From positions 744,001-808,000 of the forward strand of contig CM073895.1 of NCBI GenBank assembly GCA_037176705.1: a DNA stretch of 64,000 nucleotides. The letters are read 5' to 3'. Both the position numbers and the translations under genes were made by a program. Positions within the stretch are counted from its first letter, which is position 1. Every line of letters begins with the position of its first letter. This stretch comes from Molossus alvarezi. Lineage: Eukaryota; Chordata; Mammalia; Chiroptera; Molossidae. Below the pieces are notes generated by a model. It saw only the letters and a program-made list of their open reading frames with translations. It did not search any database and had not been told where the DNA came from. This document shows, one piece after another, positions 20,981 through 33,480 of the stretch.

Positions 20981-21618
20981 ACATTGAGATAATAGTGCAG
21001 CTGCCTGTGTCCTTCCCAGGGTGAGGACAAGGACTTGTGGAGGAGGGACACACTGGGATATTGTGCAGCGACTGGAAACAAACTATTTGTGTGCACTGCG
21101 ACATTGTTGCCTCTCAGAGATGTGGCGAGGAGGAAAAATAACCAGATCAGTAACAGGATGTCAACGTAAATGATAAAACATGAATGTAAGGGCGCATCAG
21201 AATGGTCACCGATAAGGGAGAAGGGACCAGCAGGGGAGAACCTGTCAGACTGGACTCCAAGTGGGCAGAACACACACTGGGCAGAGGAAGGAGGCAGTGT
21301 GAGGTGGGGGAGGGGGACCCCATCCCAGACGCAGAGCCCTGTAACAACACTTGTCCACTCCACGGCTAAGCTGGGAAGTTGGGGCAATATCACCGCCCAC
21401 CACACCCTGCCTGGGAGTCCAGGCAAACGCCCTGTGTCCTGTGAGACAGGACAGAGTAGAAATCACATCCCTCAGATTCAGCGTCAGAAAAAAAGAGAAC
21501 AAGATGTGTAGTAACATCCCTACCGATGAGGAATGCACGCTGGAAAGACAGCCGGAAAACAGACAAAAATATTAACCGGGTATTTCATGCTGAGCTAAAT
21601 AGAGTTAGAAAAATGGTA

Positions 21619-21713
21619 GCCCTGGCCGGTTTGGCTCAGCGGTTGGAGTGTTGGCCTAAGGACCAGAGAGTCCCAGGTTCGGTTCCCGCTTAGGGGCACA
21701 TACCAAAAGAAAA
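21619..21713 (+). repeat. Head-only Ves SINE (short form, type S)
   Basis: The head carries GACCAGAGAGTCCC and ends at TTAGGGGCACATACC before an A-rich tail. The flanks GAAAAATGGTA and GAAAAACGGTA form the duplication. Confidence 0.87.
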
Positions 21714-21884
21714 AGAAAAACGGTAAAAGTCACAAAAGAACACCTGCATCAGAAATGGGGAACGTTTTTTGCTCAGATTACTGGAAAAAATAAAGATTTA
21801 AAAAGACCGCTGGTAAACTTAGAAATAAAAGGACCGGGCCGGAACCTCTCTCACTCAGCCAAGTGGGGCCTTGGAGCCTGATAC

Positions 21885-22055
21885 ATAACATTTGAAATAC
21901 ACACTTCAGTGTCCACAAGTAAAGTTTTATTAAAAATACAGCCATACTTGTTTACATATTGTCTGACTGCTATCTAGCTATGAGGGATCATTGGAGTTTC
22001 AACAGAAACCATTTACTCTGGTTGTTAAAGAAAAAGCTTGCTGACTTCTGATCTT
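21885..22055 (+). repeat. Old DNA-transposon-like repeat
   Basis: CCACAAGTAAAGTTTTATT, TGTTTACATATTGTCTG and GAAAAAGCTTGCTGACTTCT resemble a common eutherian-wide repeat whose family name I cannot fix. Confidence 0.4.
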
Positions 22056-22060
22056 GGATC

Positions 22061-22285
22061 TCAGAGCGTCAGCCCGCGGTCCAGAGAGAACCGGGTTCGG
22101 TTCCCGCTAAGGGCACGTACCTCGGTTGCTGTTTGTCTCCGGCCCTGGTTGGGTCGTGTGGGTGGTGGCCACTCGATATGTCCCTTTCATGTCGATGTTT
22201 CTCTCTCCCTCTCTCCCTCCCACTCAATCGGAACAAAAAATGGAAAGGTGTCCTCGGGTGAAGATAAAAAGCAAAGCAAAGCAGG
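22061..22285 (+). repeat. Ves-type SINE, type A1, 5' truncated
   Basis: It begins inside the head at CAGAGCGTCAGCCCGCGG and is otherwise complete to TCCTCGGGTGAAGAT. Confidence 0.9.
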
Positions 22286-22289
22286 GGAA

Positions 22290-23470
22290 GCCAGAGAGGA
22301 GGCTGCAGAAACCACCTCGGAGCCCCTGACTTGGAAACTTAGTAACATGGGCATCCTGGGATCCCACTGGAAAGTGAGAGTCAGGATGGCAGGTGGATGG
22401 GGAAAGATGGTTTTTCCATCGTCTCTGTTTCTGACCTGGCAGAGAAAATGTACAAGCACAAGGTGGAGCTAGAGAAAAGGTATTTGAGGTCTCTGTGTGC
22501 CACCTTTTGTGTGGTACTGCCACCCTGGTGTGCTGGCAGCCACAGCCTCCCCCAGCCTCCCACCTGGCACGAGCAGGTCCCTTGGCATCAGGAAGCCACC
22601 AGAAGCGATGACAGTGGGAACAGCACAGGCACAGGAGCGGGAAGCCGCTTAGAGACCCAGAACGTTCCAGCAGGAGGATGGACAGGTGACCCGTCCCTCC
22701 CTGCTTTGCTCCATTGGGAGCCTGACATCCAGTCAGGAATGAACCTGAGTCACAAGCCAGAGATGGAGTTAACTTCAGGGCCCCCAACTCCCAGGGCACA
22801 TGCTGTCTGGGGAAGAGAACTTACAAGGCCCACAGTCCAGGGACCAATAGCCATAGGGGTCACTGGGTGCCACTGTTTCTCAGAAGGAAGCCAAGGCCTC
22901 AGGGAAGAGGCTGTGCCCCATGTACCCCTGGCAGTGTGGCCCCTGCTTGGGAGGTTCAGACAGCTGTGTCTACACTAGTGCTCCGGGCTGTGGGCGTCCC
23001 TCCCAGGAGCCCCACTTTCTGAACACGCAGGGGAGGATGGCGTGACCAAGAGGGGCGCTTCCCCCACAGAGAGCCTCTGTCTCCCCTTTGTTGGGCCCTC
23101 AGGTGACGTCAACCCGCCGTCCTGGTGAGCAGACCTCCCCTGTGTGCTTGTCAGCTTCCGTGGTGACCAGTGTGTTTTGTTCCGTGTTCGTCTCCCAGGT
23201 CACGAAGAAGCCCACCCCTTGCCATCTGAAAGTGAGAACAGACCACGTTTGCAGAACTGCCCGGCCGGCACCCACTGCAACACCTCTCCTTCCCGCAGGA
23301 CGGAGGGACCCGCCTCAGGGAGGGACAGCGACCTGCACGGCCACCCCCCTCGAGACGGAGCCCTTTCCACCTCTGGCTCCGAGGCCATGAGTGCTCACTT
23401 CGGGTCCTTTCCCGTCTGGCGACCTTTGGCCCACCGGGGCTTCCCCATGGCCTGGGTCCATTTTGCTTAA
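22290..23470. other. Intergenic sequence, no feature recognised
   Basis: Moderately GC-rich unique sequence between SINEs. ORFs of up to 193 codons occur, but none resembles a known protein and none has a supporting splice or promoter context. Confidence 0.5.
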
Positions 23471-23488
23471 TGGACTCTGGACTCTTTT

Positions 23489-23951
23489 ATTATTATTATT
23501 TTAAAAATATATTTTATTGCCCTGGCCGGTTTGGCTCAGCGGTTAGAGCGTTGGCCTGCGGTCTGGAGAGACCCGGGTTCTGTTCCCGCTAAGGGCATGT
23601 ACCTCGGTTGCAGTTTGTCCCCGGCCCTGGTTGGCCGTGCGGGTGGCAGTCACTCGGTGTGTCCCTTTCACATCGATGTTTCTCTCTCTCTCTCCCTCCC
23701 ACTCTATCTGAAAAAAAAAAAAAAAAGGAAAAATGTCCTCGGGTGAGGATAAAAAATATATATATATATATTTTATTGATTTTTTAGAGAGAGAAGGGAG
23801 AAATAGAAACATCGATGTGGTCGGCTGTCTCCTGCACACCCCTTACTGGGGATCAAACCCACAACCCGGGCATGTGCCCTGACAGGGGAATCTAACCGGA
23901 ACTCTCAGTCCACGGGACGATGCTCCATTCACTGAGCCACGCTGGCTGGGC
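23489..23951 (-). repeat. Ves-type SINE, type B, split by a younger SINE
   Basis: The minus-strand type B body at 23,780-23,951 has its tail before the insertion at 23,519. The outer duplication CTCTGGACTCTTTTA lies at 23,474-23,488 and 23,953-23,967. Confidence 0.88.
23519..23756 (+). repeat. Ves-type SINE, type A1, nested
   Basis: Full-length copy inserted into the tail of the older type B element. AAATATATTTTATTG-like sequence lies on both sides. Confidence 0.9.
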
Positions 23952-24412
23952 AACTCTGGACTCTTTTAAAGGGATCTGATCCTTTTGAATTTTGCACAGC
24001 CCTAGATAGAATTCCTTTGGATAAAACGGTCTTTGCTCCTGATTATAAGAACTCTATGGCACATGTGTCAATATGTTTGTGTAATTCGTGCAAAGTTGGT
24101 GCACACGCCAATGAAAACAGTCCACACAGCTGCTGCTCTCCGTACAGGCCATGATCAGAAAGGGAGACGGGTACAGGGAGGCTCCTCCAGGAAGTGGGGA
24201 TGAAGGGGTCTGGACAAGGTGGACCAGCGGGTCCCTGCACCCCTGGGTGGACGGTAGGGCCCCATGCGGAAGGAGCAGCTTGTGGGGATGACTGAGTTCA
24301 GAAGCAGAAGTGCTCAGCTGGCCACCAGGTGCCAACCATCTCCCAGGCCAGGCTCACCCACTGGACCTTGCTGGGCTGGCAGCTGGACTCTGGGCCTCCA
24401 AAAAGCCCCTGG

Positions 24413-24610
24413 GCCCTGGCCGGTTTGTCTCAGAAGTTAGAGCATTCATTGGCCCTCAAACCAAAGAGTCGCGGGTTCAATCCAGGGTCCTGTGCAAGGC
24501 AACCAATCAATGTTTCCCTCTCTCCCCCCCCTCCCTCCCACTCTATCTAAAAATCAAACAAACAAACAAAAAAAAATCAAAGGAAAAATATTCTCAGGTA
24601 AGGATTAAAA

Positions 24611-24641
<31 letters not shown>

Positions 24642-24650
24642 CAAAAAGAC
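24413..24650 (+). repeat. Ves-type SINE, type A, with internal deletion and (AAAT)n tail
   Basis: CCCTGGCCGGTTTGTCTCAG head. Much of the central body is missing. The terminus TATTCTCAGGTAAGGATT is followed by (AAAT)n up to about 24,645. Confidence 0.85.
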
Positions 24651-26849
24651 CCTGGAACAGAGGCCTGAAATCCTATCTCTGGAGAAGGCTGTGGGTCAGG
24701 CTGCCTCTCCATCCGCTGATGGGACAGGTCTGTGGTCCCGGCCAGTGTGAACTCGAACCCATAACCAGGGCTCCAAATCAGGTGGAGGGCCAGGAGGCCA
24801 GGAGAGCACCCAGGAGCTAGAGGATGGATGCCAGGGAGCCTCAGATGGGGGCTGCCAGGGGCTCCCTCCTGTGGAATACAACAGAACCCCCTTCACAGGT
24901 GTCCTGGGAGAGGCTCTCATCTGACTGCTGGAAGTGGAACCCCCACACACACATTGGTGCACCCCCCCCCATGAGTCACTCCAGAGCCTGCTCTCCGATC
25001 GAGGCTGGTTTTGCTTCTCAGGGTCACAGAACCTGCAGGATCTCAAGGGCAGACTCGGTGAGGGCAGGCCCAGAGGGAGGGGTGGTGGTGAGCTAGGACA
25101 TGTCACACACGGGGGGACCCAGGACTACCCTCTGTCCCCTGCAGCTCCAGCACTGCATTGGGGGCCCAGGCCGGAGAGGGGGCTTTTCCTGGAACTGCCC
25201 AACTGCTGCTGGTCACAGCTCCAGTGGGTCACCCTGGAACGGCCATTTCTGACTGCAGCAGATGCCTCCCGCCCAGCCCCACCCAACGCTGCAGGCCCAG
25301 CAGATGTTTTCCCAAGTCCGAAGGAGGGCAGGCCCTCAGTGGGACAGCCTGCCTATCCCTGCTCCAAGGGCAGGGACCTGAGCACCCAGCCTCGAGCTGG
25401 CCAAACCTGACCTGACAAAGGTCTAAAGCCAGCCACTGGGCTGCTGCTCCAGAAGCTTGAAGGAGCTGAAGGCCCAGCTCTTCCCCTTCACCCTGCCCCC
25501 ACCTCCCAAATAAGCACACGAGGCAGTGGTCTTAGTGTAAGAACGATGGGCATTTAGACACTGGGGCCAGGTTCACACCTGACCAGCGCCACGCCAGGGG
25601 CGGGCAGAGCGAAGACAGAGGTAGGGAGTGGGTGCTGCGGGGGCACCAGCCAGGGCCTGGGGTTGCTGGTGGCCACTGGGGTGAGGGTATGGGTGTGAAG
25701 GGTTAGCCACAGTGACTCCAGAAGTGCCAGGTCCAGGGTGGTCACAGTCAGGGGCTCATGGAGAGTGGGCATCGCCAGGTCATCGACGCAGGAAGAAGCC
25801 TCAGCTAGGGTGTGCGTCTGCCCGGAGAGGGGCAAGGCCAGCCTTCCATCCATAGTGGGTGTGTGGGGAGGCATCACTGGCCCCCAGCGCAAGAAGAGGT
25901 GGGGTGGTACAGTCCGTCATGCTGTGGTTGAGGCCTGGGATTCAGACCACAGTGCAAGATCCAGCTGGGCAAGGTTGGCATCTATTCTGCTCTCCGGGAC
26001 CCAACACTGCTCTCTCAGACCAGGCCTCTCCCAGACACCTGCTCCTACTCACCAAAGTCCTCATCAGAGGCAGCATTGCAAAAAGACAAGGGGAGGTCCC
26101 AGCCCTGGAGAGCTGCTAGCTTCCCCCAAGGTCAGAGGACACTCACCCCTGGAGCAGCTGGATGCCAGGCCCTGCCTGCTGAGCTACATTATGTCTCCCA
26201 GCTTGCCAGACACTCACGCAGGAACACACCATGGACCGCTGTTTACTGAGGCTCCTGCAAAGCTTGAAGGGAGGTACTCAGGGGGACTCTGGCCCAAAGC
26301 GCACACAGCCAGACAATCTCAGAGCCACAGATCCCCTTGGACTGCACGGGACAGGGTGGTTGGCTCCTGCAGTGGGCCAGAGATACTAAGGCACAAGGCT
26401 AACCTAAGCCCACAGGGGTGGGGGTGGAGAGAGGAGAAGCTCCGAGGGGGCCTCGAGCGGCAAAGCGCAGTGACCAAGCAATGAAGGCAGCCTGGTTACT
26501 CCAACTTGGTACAGGCTGGAGACGCAGGGTGACAACCGGGGGTGCCAAAGGCTCTTGCTAGAAGGGGCTCTAAATCCCGGCGGCCCCTATACAGGCCTCT
26601 GGAGAGCGGGAAGAGCCCTGGATGTGGCTGGCACCCCTGCCCAGGCCCAAGGGCCAGTCCCGAACTGGATTCTGGGAAGCGGATGCCGGGCTGGTCAAGT
26701 CGTGGGATGACTCCAAGGCCCTGGCTCGGGCCGGCCGGTGCCCTATCCATCTGCGGCAAGCCCCGCGTGGAAATCCTAAGAAGGGAGCAGGAACCAGGAG
26801 GGCAGAGCGGACCTGGGGTCACCCGCGCACTTGTCGGTAGACAGAGCCC

Positions 26850-26871
<22 letters not shown>
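24650..26871. other. FNDC10 downstream flank, possible 3' UTR
   Basis: No protein-coding exon is recognised. Adjacent to the minus-strand FNDC10 stop codon, so part may be its 3' UTR. I found no clear AATAAA on the minus strand to mark its end. Confidence 0.4.
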
Positions 26872-28050
<1,179 letters not shown>

Positions 28051-28059
28051 GACTGCCTT

Positions 28060-29920
28060 AGGCCATGCCAGTCGGGGACACGGTGCCTCAGGATGGGGAG
28101 GGGAGGCCTGAAATGCGCAGGACCTCCAGGTCACGGTGGCCCGTCCCAGACTCGCGGTGGGGACCCAAAGTAGGGGTCTCGCCTGTTCTGACGGTGACAA
28201 GGCGAGGACGGAAACTTCCCTTTGCCCCCAGGGCTTCTGCTCCTTTAGCGTTGGACAGCGCCGACCCGGCAGGGCGCAAACGGATGAGGCTTTCTTTGGT
28301 GAAAAATGTTTTCACTCTTCACACAAAAGAGGCAGCTACAGGTCGGAACCCTCTACTCTGCTTTGGGGTAGACCTCCCGATGGTCTCAGAAGGGACTTAG
28401 GGCTGGACAAAGGGAACAGCCCCCCCCCTCAAGCCCACATTCTCCCACTCTTGTCTTCAGGATGGGCCCCCAAACCTTTGCCACTCAGTCCTATCCCTGC
28501 CTAGACCTAGTGCTCAAGACAGCCCGCCAGGGCCAGAGGACACCTGGCCTGACCTACCCAAGCAGAATCACTTCAGTTCAGGGAGCACGAGCCTGGCTGA
28601 GGGGCCACTCTGTGTCCTGGGCAGGGAGGCGAGGAGGGGTCCCTGGCAACTGTGCTCTGGACCCTGGGTCCTCTGGGTGCTGTTCGCACCTGGGGGAGGG
28701 AGAGGAGGAACTCGGTGAGCCGCAGTGCTCACCGAGTTATTGGTCTCCCGCTCTGGAACACCCACTCACTCATGGAGCACTCTACAGACTCACTAGCCCC
28801 TGGTCATCCCCCCAAATTCCTGGTGAGCACCAGATCTCAAGGCCTCTACCAGAGTCTGAAGCCAAGGGTCAGGGTTAAAGGTTTGGAAAATAGCCCTTCC
28901 TGGCCCTGCCCCTGGCTCCTCCTTCCCCCTCAGGCAGTGAAGGCCCGGGCTGGACCTTTGCCCCAGCTCTGTAGGGGACTCAGGCTTCCCCCAGAGAAGC
29001 AGAAAGTAATGGTGACCCAGGGACCCCCATGACCCTACCAGGAACCCCTAGAGCATAGGGCAGCTTGCTCACATCGGTTCCAGTGGAAACCCGAGGCAAC
29101 TGCAGATGCTCTACCTAAGGGGTAGGAGCACTTTTGGTGGGCAGAGCAGGGACGGGGGACAGTGCGGGGGGAGGGGGACCCCACGCCCTCCATGCCTTAG
29201 AGATGCTTGTGGAAGTTACGTGGCAGTACCTTATGGGTGGACAAGCTTTTGCGTTTCGATGTCACAAACTTTGCAGCAAACAGACGCTTTCTGCACAAAG
29301 CGGCCTCTTCCCAGGCACAGGGATCAGCATCTTGACCATTATGGTGGCCTCGGGCAGGGGGCGCGCGGCGCGCAGCTGCGGGCAGACGGCGACCGCCACC
29401 TGCCGGTCGCGTGGAGTACTGCTGCGCGGGGCGTGGACTTGGGTGCTGGGTGCACCTCGGGGTGCCCAGGGCCAGTTCTCTTTGGTTCCTTTCCCCTTTC
29501 AGAAATGCCCTGAGGGTTCTTGACTTTAAAAATACATACACAAGCTTTCCATTTTGAAACGTTTTCTGCCCTTTCAGTGCCCTTGGCTCATTTTCTCTTG
29601 TTCTTGTCCATCAGTCTCTCTCTTTCTTTTTCATCAGCGTAGCCTCAGACTTTTGTAAGGTACAGATAGGTCTCCCAGTTTCTGGCCTCTGGCTTTGCCT
29701 GGAGTGGTTCAGCAAAAACGCTTCTGTCTGCGCTTTGTCATTCCTGGATTTGGGGTCGTGTTGAGGAAGTCTTCCCAGTCCTGAGGCTAAAAAGGCCTTG
29801 TCCTTTGGGTCCCCAGTACCTTCGTGGTTTTATTTAGTCTGCATCTAATTTTGGTCAACTCCAGATGTGTTCCTGTGTAAGGCACGAGCTTGGGACCCAA
29901 CTTCATGATGAAACGCCCCC
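28060..29920. other. Intergenic sequence upstream of FNDC10
   Basis: No repeat or gene recognised. A short GC-rich patch at 29,350-29,420 contains GCGCGCGGCGCGCAG. ORFs across it match nothing I know. Confidence 0.5.
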
Positions 29921-29927
29921 CCCTTCT

Positions 29928-30012
29928 GCCCTGGCCGGTTTGGCTCAGCGGTTGGAGCATCGGCCTGCGGACCAGAGAGTCCCGGGTCCGGTTCCCGCTA
30001 GGGGCACGTACC

Positions 30013-30059
<47 letters not shown>

Positions 30060-30062
30060 AAT
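29928..30062 (+). repeat. Head-only Ves SINE (short form, type S) with (AAAT)n tail
   Basis: The head carries GACCAGAGAGTCCCGGG and ends at TAGGGGCACGTACC, followed by about 12 AAAT units. The duplication is AAACGCCCCCCCCTTCT before and AAACGCTCCCCCCCTTCT after. Confidence 0.92.
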
Positions 30063-30157
30063 AAACGCTCCCCCCCTTCTGCCCAAGATTTGCGAGGTGG
30101 CCTGTACTCCACAGGCATGGCCTACGGTGTCTCTGCCCTGTTTCCCACCATTTCATT

Positions 30158-30410
30158 TTTTTTTTTTTTTTTTTATCCTCACCCGAGGACATTTTTCCAA
30201 TTTTTTTTTTTTGTACAGATAGAGTGGGAGGGAGAGAGAGGGAGAGAGAAACATCGACGTGAAAGGGACACATCGAGTGGCTGCCACCTGCACGACCAAC
30301 CAGGGCCGGGGACAAACTGCAACCGAAGTACGTGCCCTTAGCGGGAACCGAACCCGGGTCTCTTCGGACCGCAGGCCGACGCTCTAACCGCTGAGCCAAA
30401 CCGGCCAGGG
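30158..30410 (-). repeat. Ves-type SINE, type A1
   Basis: Full-length minus-strand copy with a perfect duplication CCCACCATTTCATT at 30,144-30,157 and 30,411-30,424. Confidence 0.95.
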
Positions 30411-30675
30411 CCCACCATTTCATTTGTTCGGGTCTGAAAGTGCTTTACCATCCGGTAGGGCCAGTACTCCTTTATTTTATTTATTTATTTTTTTAGGGCT
30501 TGTTACTTTAACACATATCGATTAAAAATAATAATAAAGGGGAGGGGAACTTTTCAACATCATTCAGGATAACCATTTTCTGGTATAACGAGACATTATT
30601 CTCAAACAGTAACTTTCTTTAAAAAAAAAAGCAACATCATGAAATCTAACTTTTAAAAAGTTTCACTGAATGTTT

Positions 30676-30742
30676 CAAATCTCTGGGAACAGCGATGGTG
30701 GTATAGTGGTGAGCATAGCTGCCTTCCAAATCTCTGGGAACA
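30676..30742 (+). repeat. Retroposed 5' half of tRNA-Gly(TCC) with target duplication
   Basis: Bases 30,692-30,729 match the first 38 nt of mammalian tRNA-Gly(TCC) except for one base (GCGATGG for GCGTTGG). They stop inside the anticodon loop at CTTCCAA. A perfect 16-bp direct repeat CAAATCTCTGGGAACA flanks it at 30,676-30,691 and 30,727-30,742, overlapping the last bases. There is no A tail. It is not a functional tRNA gene because the 3' half is absent. It fits the published class of tailless retropseudogenes. Confidence 0.88.
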
Positions 30743-30868
30743 AATTATGTAGTAACCATTTGACCATTTTTTGCCTGAATAAATGCAAAATCTTGCAAGT
30801 CAATGCAGAGGCAGGCCTTATTGCAGAACCCTTCATTGCTTACTTATTTATTTTCCTTTATTGAGTTC

Positions 30869-31111
30869 ATTTTTTTTTTTTATCCTCACCCGAGGACATT
30901 TTTGCATTCATCTTCAGATACAGCGGGAGAGAGAGAGGAACAAAGACAGAGAAACATCGATGTGAGAACATATTGAGTGGCTGCCACCCACACAACCTCA
31001 CTGGGGCCAGGGACAAACTGCAACTGAGGTACGTGCCCTTAGCGGGATCCGAAACCAGGACTCTCTGGTCCGCAGGCCGATGCATTAACCACTGAGAAAA
31101 ACTGACCAGGG
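30869..31111 (-). repeat. Ves-type SINE, type A2
   Basis: Minus-strand copy with the A2 3' variant (TTTTTGCATTCATCTTCAGAT). The head end GACCAGGGC joins directly to an inverted partial SINE. Confidence 0.9.
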
Positions 31112-31285
31112 CACGTATTTCAGTTGCAGTTTGTCCCCGGCCCTGGTGGGGTCGTGCGGGTGGCAACCACTTGATGTGTCCCTTTCACATCAAGGTTTCT
31201 CTCTCTCTCTCTTCCTCTCTTTCCCTCCCACTCTATCTGAAAAAAAAAAAGGAAAAATGTCCTCGGGTGAGGATTAAAAACAACA
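31108..31285 (+). repeat. Ves-type SINE, type A1, 5' truncated
   Basis: It begins at AGGGCACGTATTTCAGTTGC, inside the element, and continues to TCCTCGGGTGAGGATT. It is fused head to head with the preceding minus-strand copy. Confidence 0.9.
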
Positions 31286-31380
31286 ACAACAACAAATAAT
31301 AATAATAATTTAAGAACATTATGTCTGGAAGAGGATGGTGTGCTTATAGTTCATGTTATAAAGTATTAACATCTACACAC

Positions 31381-31630
31381 TTTTTTTTTTTTTTATCCTC
31401 ACCCGAGGACATTTTTGCATTTATCTTCAGATAGAGCGAGAGGGAGAGAGGGAGGAAGAGAGAGAGAAACATCGATGTGAGAGAGACATGTCGAGTGGTT
31501 GCCACCCACACAACCCCAACCAGGGCGGGGGACAAACTGCAAGCAAGGTATGTGCCCCCAGCGGGAACCAAATCTGGGACTCTCTGGTCTGCGGGCCGAC
31601 GCTCTAACTGCTGAGCCAAACCGGCCAGGG
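31381..31630 (-). repeat. Ves-type SINE, type A2
   Basis: Full-length, with ATTTTTGCATTTATCTTCAG. The target CTACACAC lies at 31,373-31,380 and again at 31,631-31,638. Confidence 0.93.
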
Positions 31631-31640
31631 CTACACACTA

Positions 31641-31890
31641 TTTTTTTTTTTTATCCTCACCCGAGGACACTCTTCCATTTTTTGTTCAGGTAGAGTGGGA
31701 GGGAGAGAGAGGAAGAGAGAGAGAGAGAAACATCGACGTGAAAGGAACACATCGAGTGGCCGCCACCCGCACAACCGACCAGGGCTGGGGACAAACTGCA
31801 ACCGATGCGCGCGCCCCTAGCGGGAACCGAACCAGGGTCTCTCAGGACCGCAGGCCAACACTCTAACCACTGAACCAAACCAGCCAGGGC
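31641..31890 (-). repeat. Ves-type SINE, type A1
   Basis: Full-length copy inserted at the 3' duplication of the previous SINE. ACACACTATTTTT appears on both sides. Confidence 0.93.
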
Positions 31891-31999
31891 ACACACTATT
31901 TTTTTTTTTAAAGAAAAAGTAACACAAAGAAATAGTAATTCGGAGCAGCATTTGGAAAAAGTACACCTATTTACAGATGTTTTTATTTTTATTTATTTT

Positions 32000-32236
32000 T
32001 TGTTAATCCTCACCCAAGGATATTTTTCCATTGCCTTTTTTTTTTTTTTTTTTTTTGATTGAGTGGATAGGAGGGAGAGAAAGAGAAAGAAACATTAGTT
32101 GGTTGCCTCCTGCACAACCCTGACTGGGGCTGGGGATTGAACCGGCAACTCAGGTACGTGCCCTTGACTGGGAATCAAACCTGAGACCCTATGGTCTTCT
32201 GGCTGACACTAACTGTTGAGCCAAACCAGCCAGGGC
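32000..32236 (-). repeat. Ves-type SINE, type A, diverged
   Basis: AATCCTCACCCAAGGAT to GAGCCAAACCAGCCAGGGC on the plus strand, with a long T run inside the 3' region. Confidence 0.88.
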
Positions 32237-32399
32237 TACAGACTTTTTTTTAAAGATGATGGTGTCACCTGCATGGCCATAACATGCCTCTCTAATGAGA
32301 CAAACCCATAAACACAGGGTTTTGAGCATCACGGTATTCCTTCCACGTCACTCCTGTGTTTTCGAGGGGGAGGTGTTGGTCCTTATGCTGATGCCTTGC

Positions 32400-33480
32400 C
32401 CACTAAGATATCCGTGGTGTCATCTCTCTTACATCTACCTGGACCCTGACTGGGACAGGAAGGAGGGGTCCAACTGTCCAGTGAGGTGATCCCACTTCTG
32501 CCTTCCCTGCGGTTTCCATCAGAGGTCCGCCGATTGCTGATCTTCGTTCTAGCCCTGCAGCTCTCCATTAAGTTCTGCCAGAGTGACTTCCACTACACCA
32601 CGTCCAGCCTCAGCTGTTGGGGACCTCTCCTAGTGGGCCTCTTTTAGGAGAAGGAGGTGGGGCCCTGGACCAGGACCTGAGCTACAGCTGCTGCAAGAGC
32701 TGTAGACGGGCTTGCGGGTCCTGCTTGAACTTCCCTGCTCGGCTGCCTCTTCCGTGCTTTTTCGGCTCTGAAACCAGTGCCTTTTCTTTGGAGCTCTGTC
32801 CTCTTCATTAACCACATCGCCGGCTGCTTCTCTTGCTTCTGATCACGATGGGCTCCTTACGGGGCAGTTTGCTTTGTGTGACCCTTCCTGTTGGTCGCTT
32901 TCCTTCCTTCAGTCTGTCATGTAACAGCTGCTGTTCTTTTTCTTGGTGCTGTAATTCTTCTTCATTGCGTCAGGTGACTCCGTGCCGCCCCTCCCGCCAC
33001 CTTCACAGCTTTCTGGCCCACCGAATGCCTTGAGGGCCACCAGCTCGCGGGTGGTGCATCTTTGGCCATGAAATAAATGTCTTCGCCTGTGACAGTCAGT
33101 AGAATTTCAGTCACAAGCCTTTTTGTCAGCAACACCATTTGATTTTGTTTCTCTTCTCTAGTCATCTTGGGCTCAGTTTGCTCTGGTTGAGGAACTGGAG
33201 GTGGCCTTCTTGGTGACATTACCACTGTTTGCTGCTGTCAACTGAGTTTGTTCGAGCACAGTTAGTCACAAGGAGCTCTTCTTAGTCCTCAGGGTTCACA
33301 CAGCCCCACATTCTCAGGGTCTTCATCTCCCTTATCCAGGCCACATTACCTCTCCCCCTTCAGCATCTGCTGCAGCCTTTTTTTCATTTTTTGACAACTG
33401 TGAATGCTGGAGTTCCATTCTTTGCTGTCCTGAAGCTGCTCTTGGGTCAATGCAAGCGTGATCCTGTTGACACTCTAATG
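32400..33480 (-). pseudogene. Possible decayed retropseudogene, parent unknown
   Basis: On the minus strand several segments in shifted frames look protein-like. One near 33,470-33,360 reads LTQEQLQDSKEWNSS and on. One near 33,225-33,060 reads TREEKQNQMVLLTKRLVTE. One near 32,970-32,845 is a Gln/Glu-rich coil followed by KEGKRPTGRV. They lie in the same order on one strand, separated by stops and frameshifts, as expected for an old intronless copy of a coiled-coil nuclear protein. I could not identify the parent and see no clear A tail. Confidence 0.35.
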
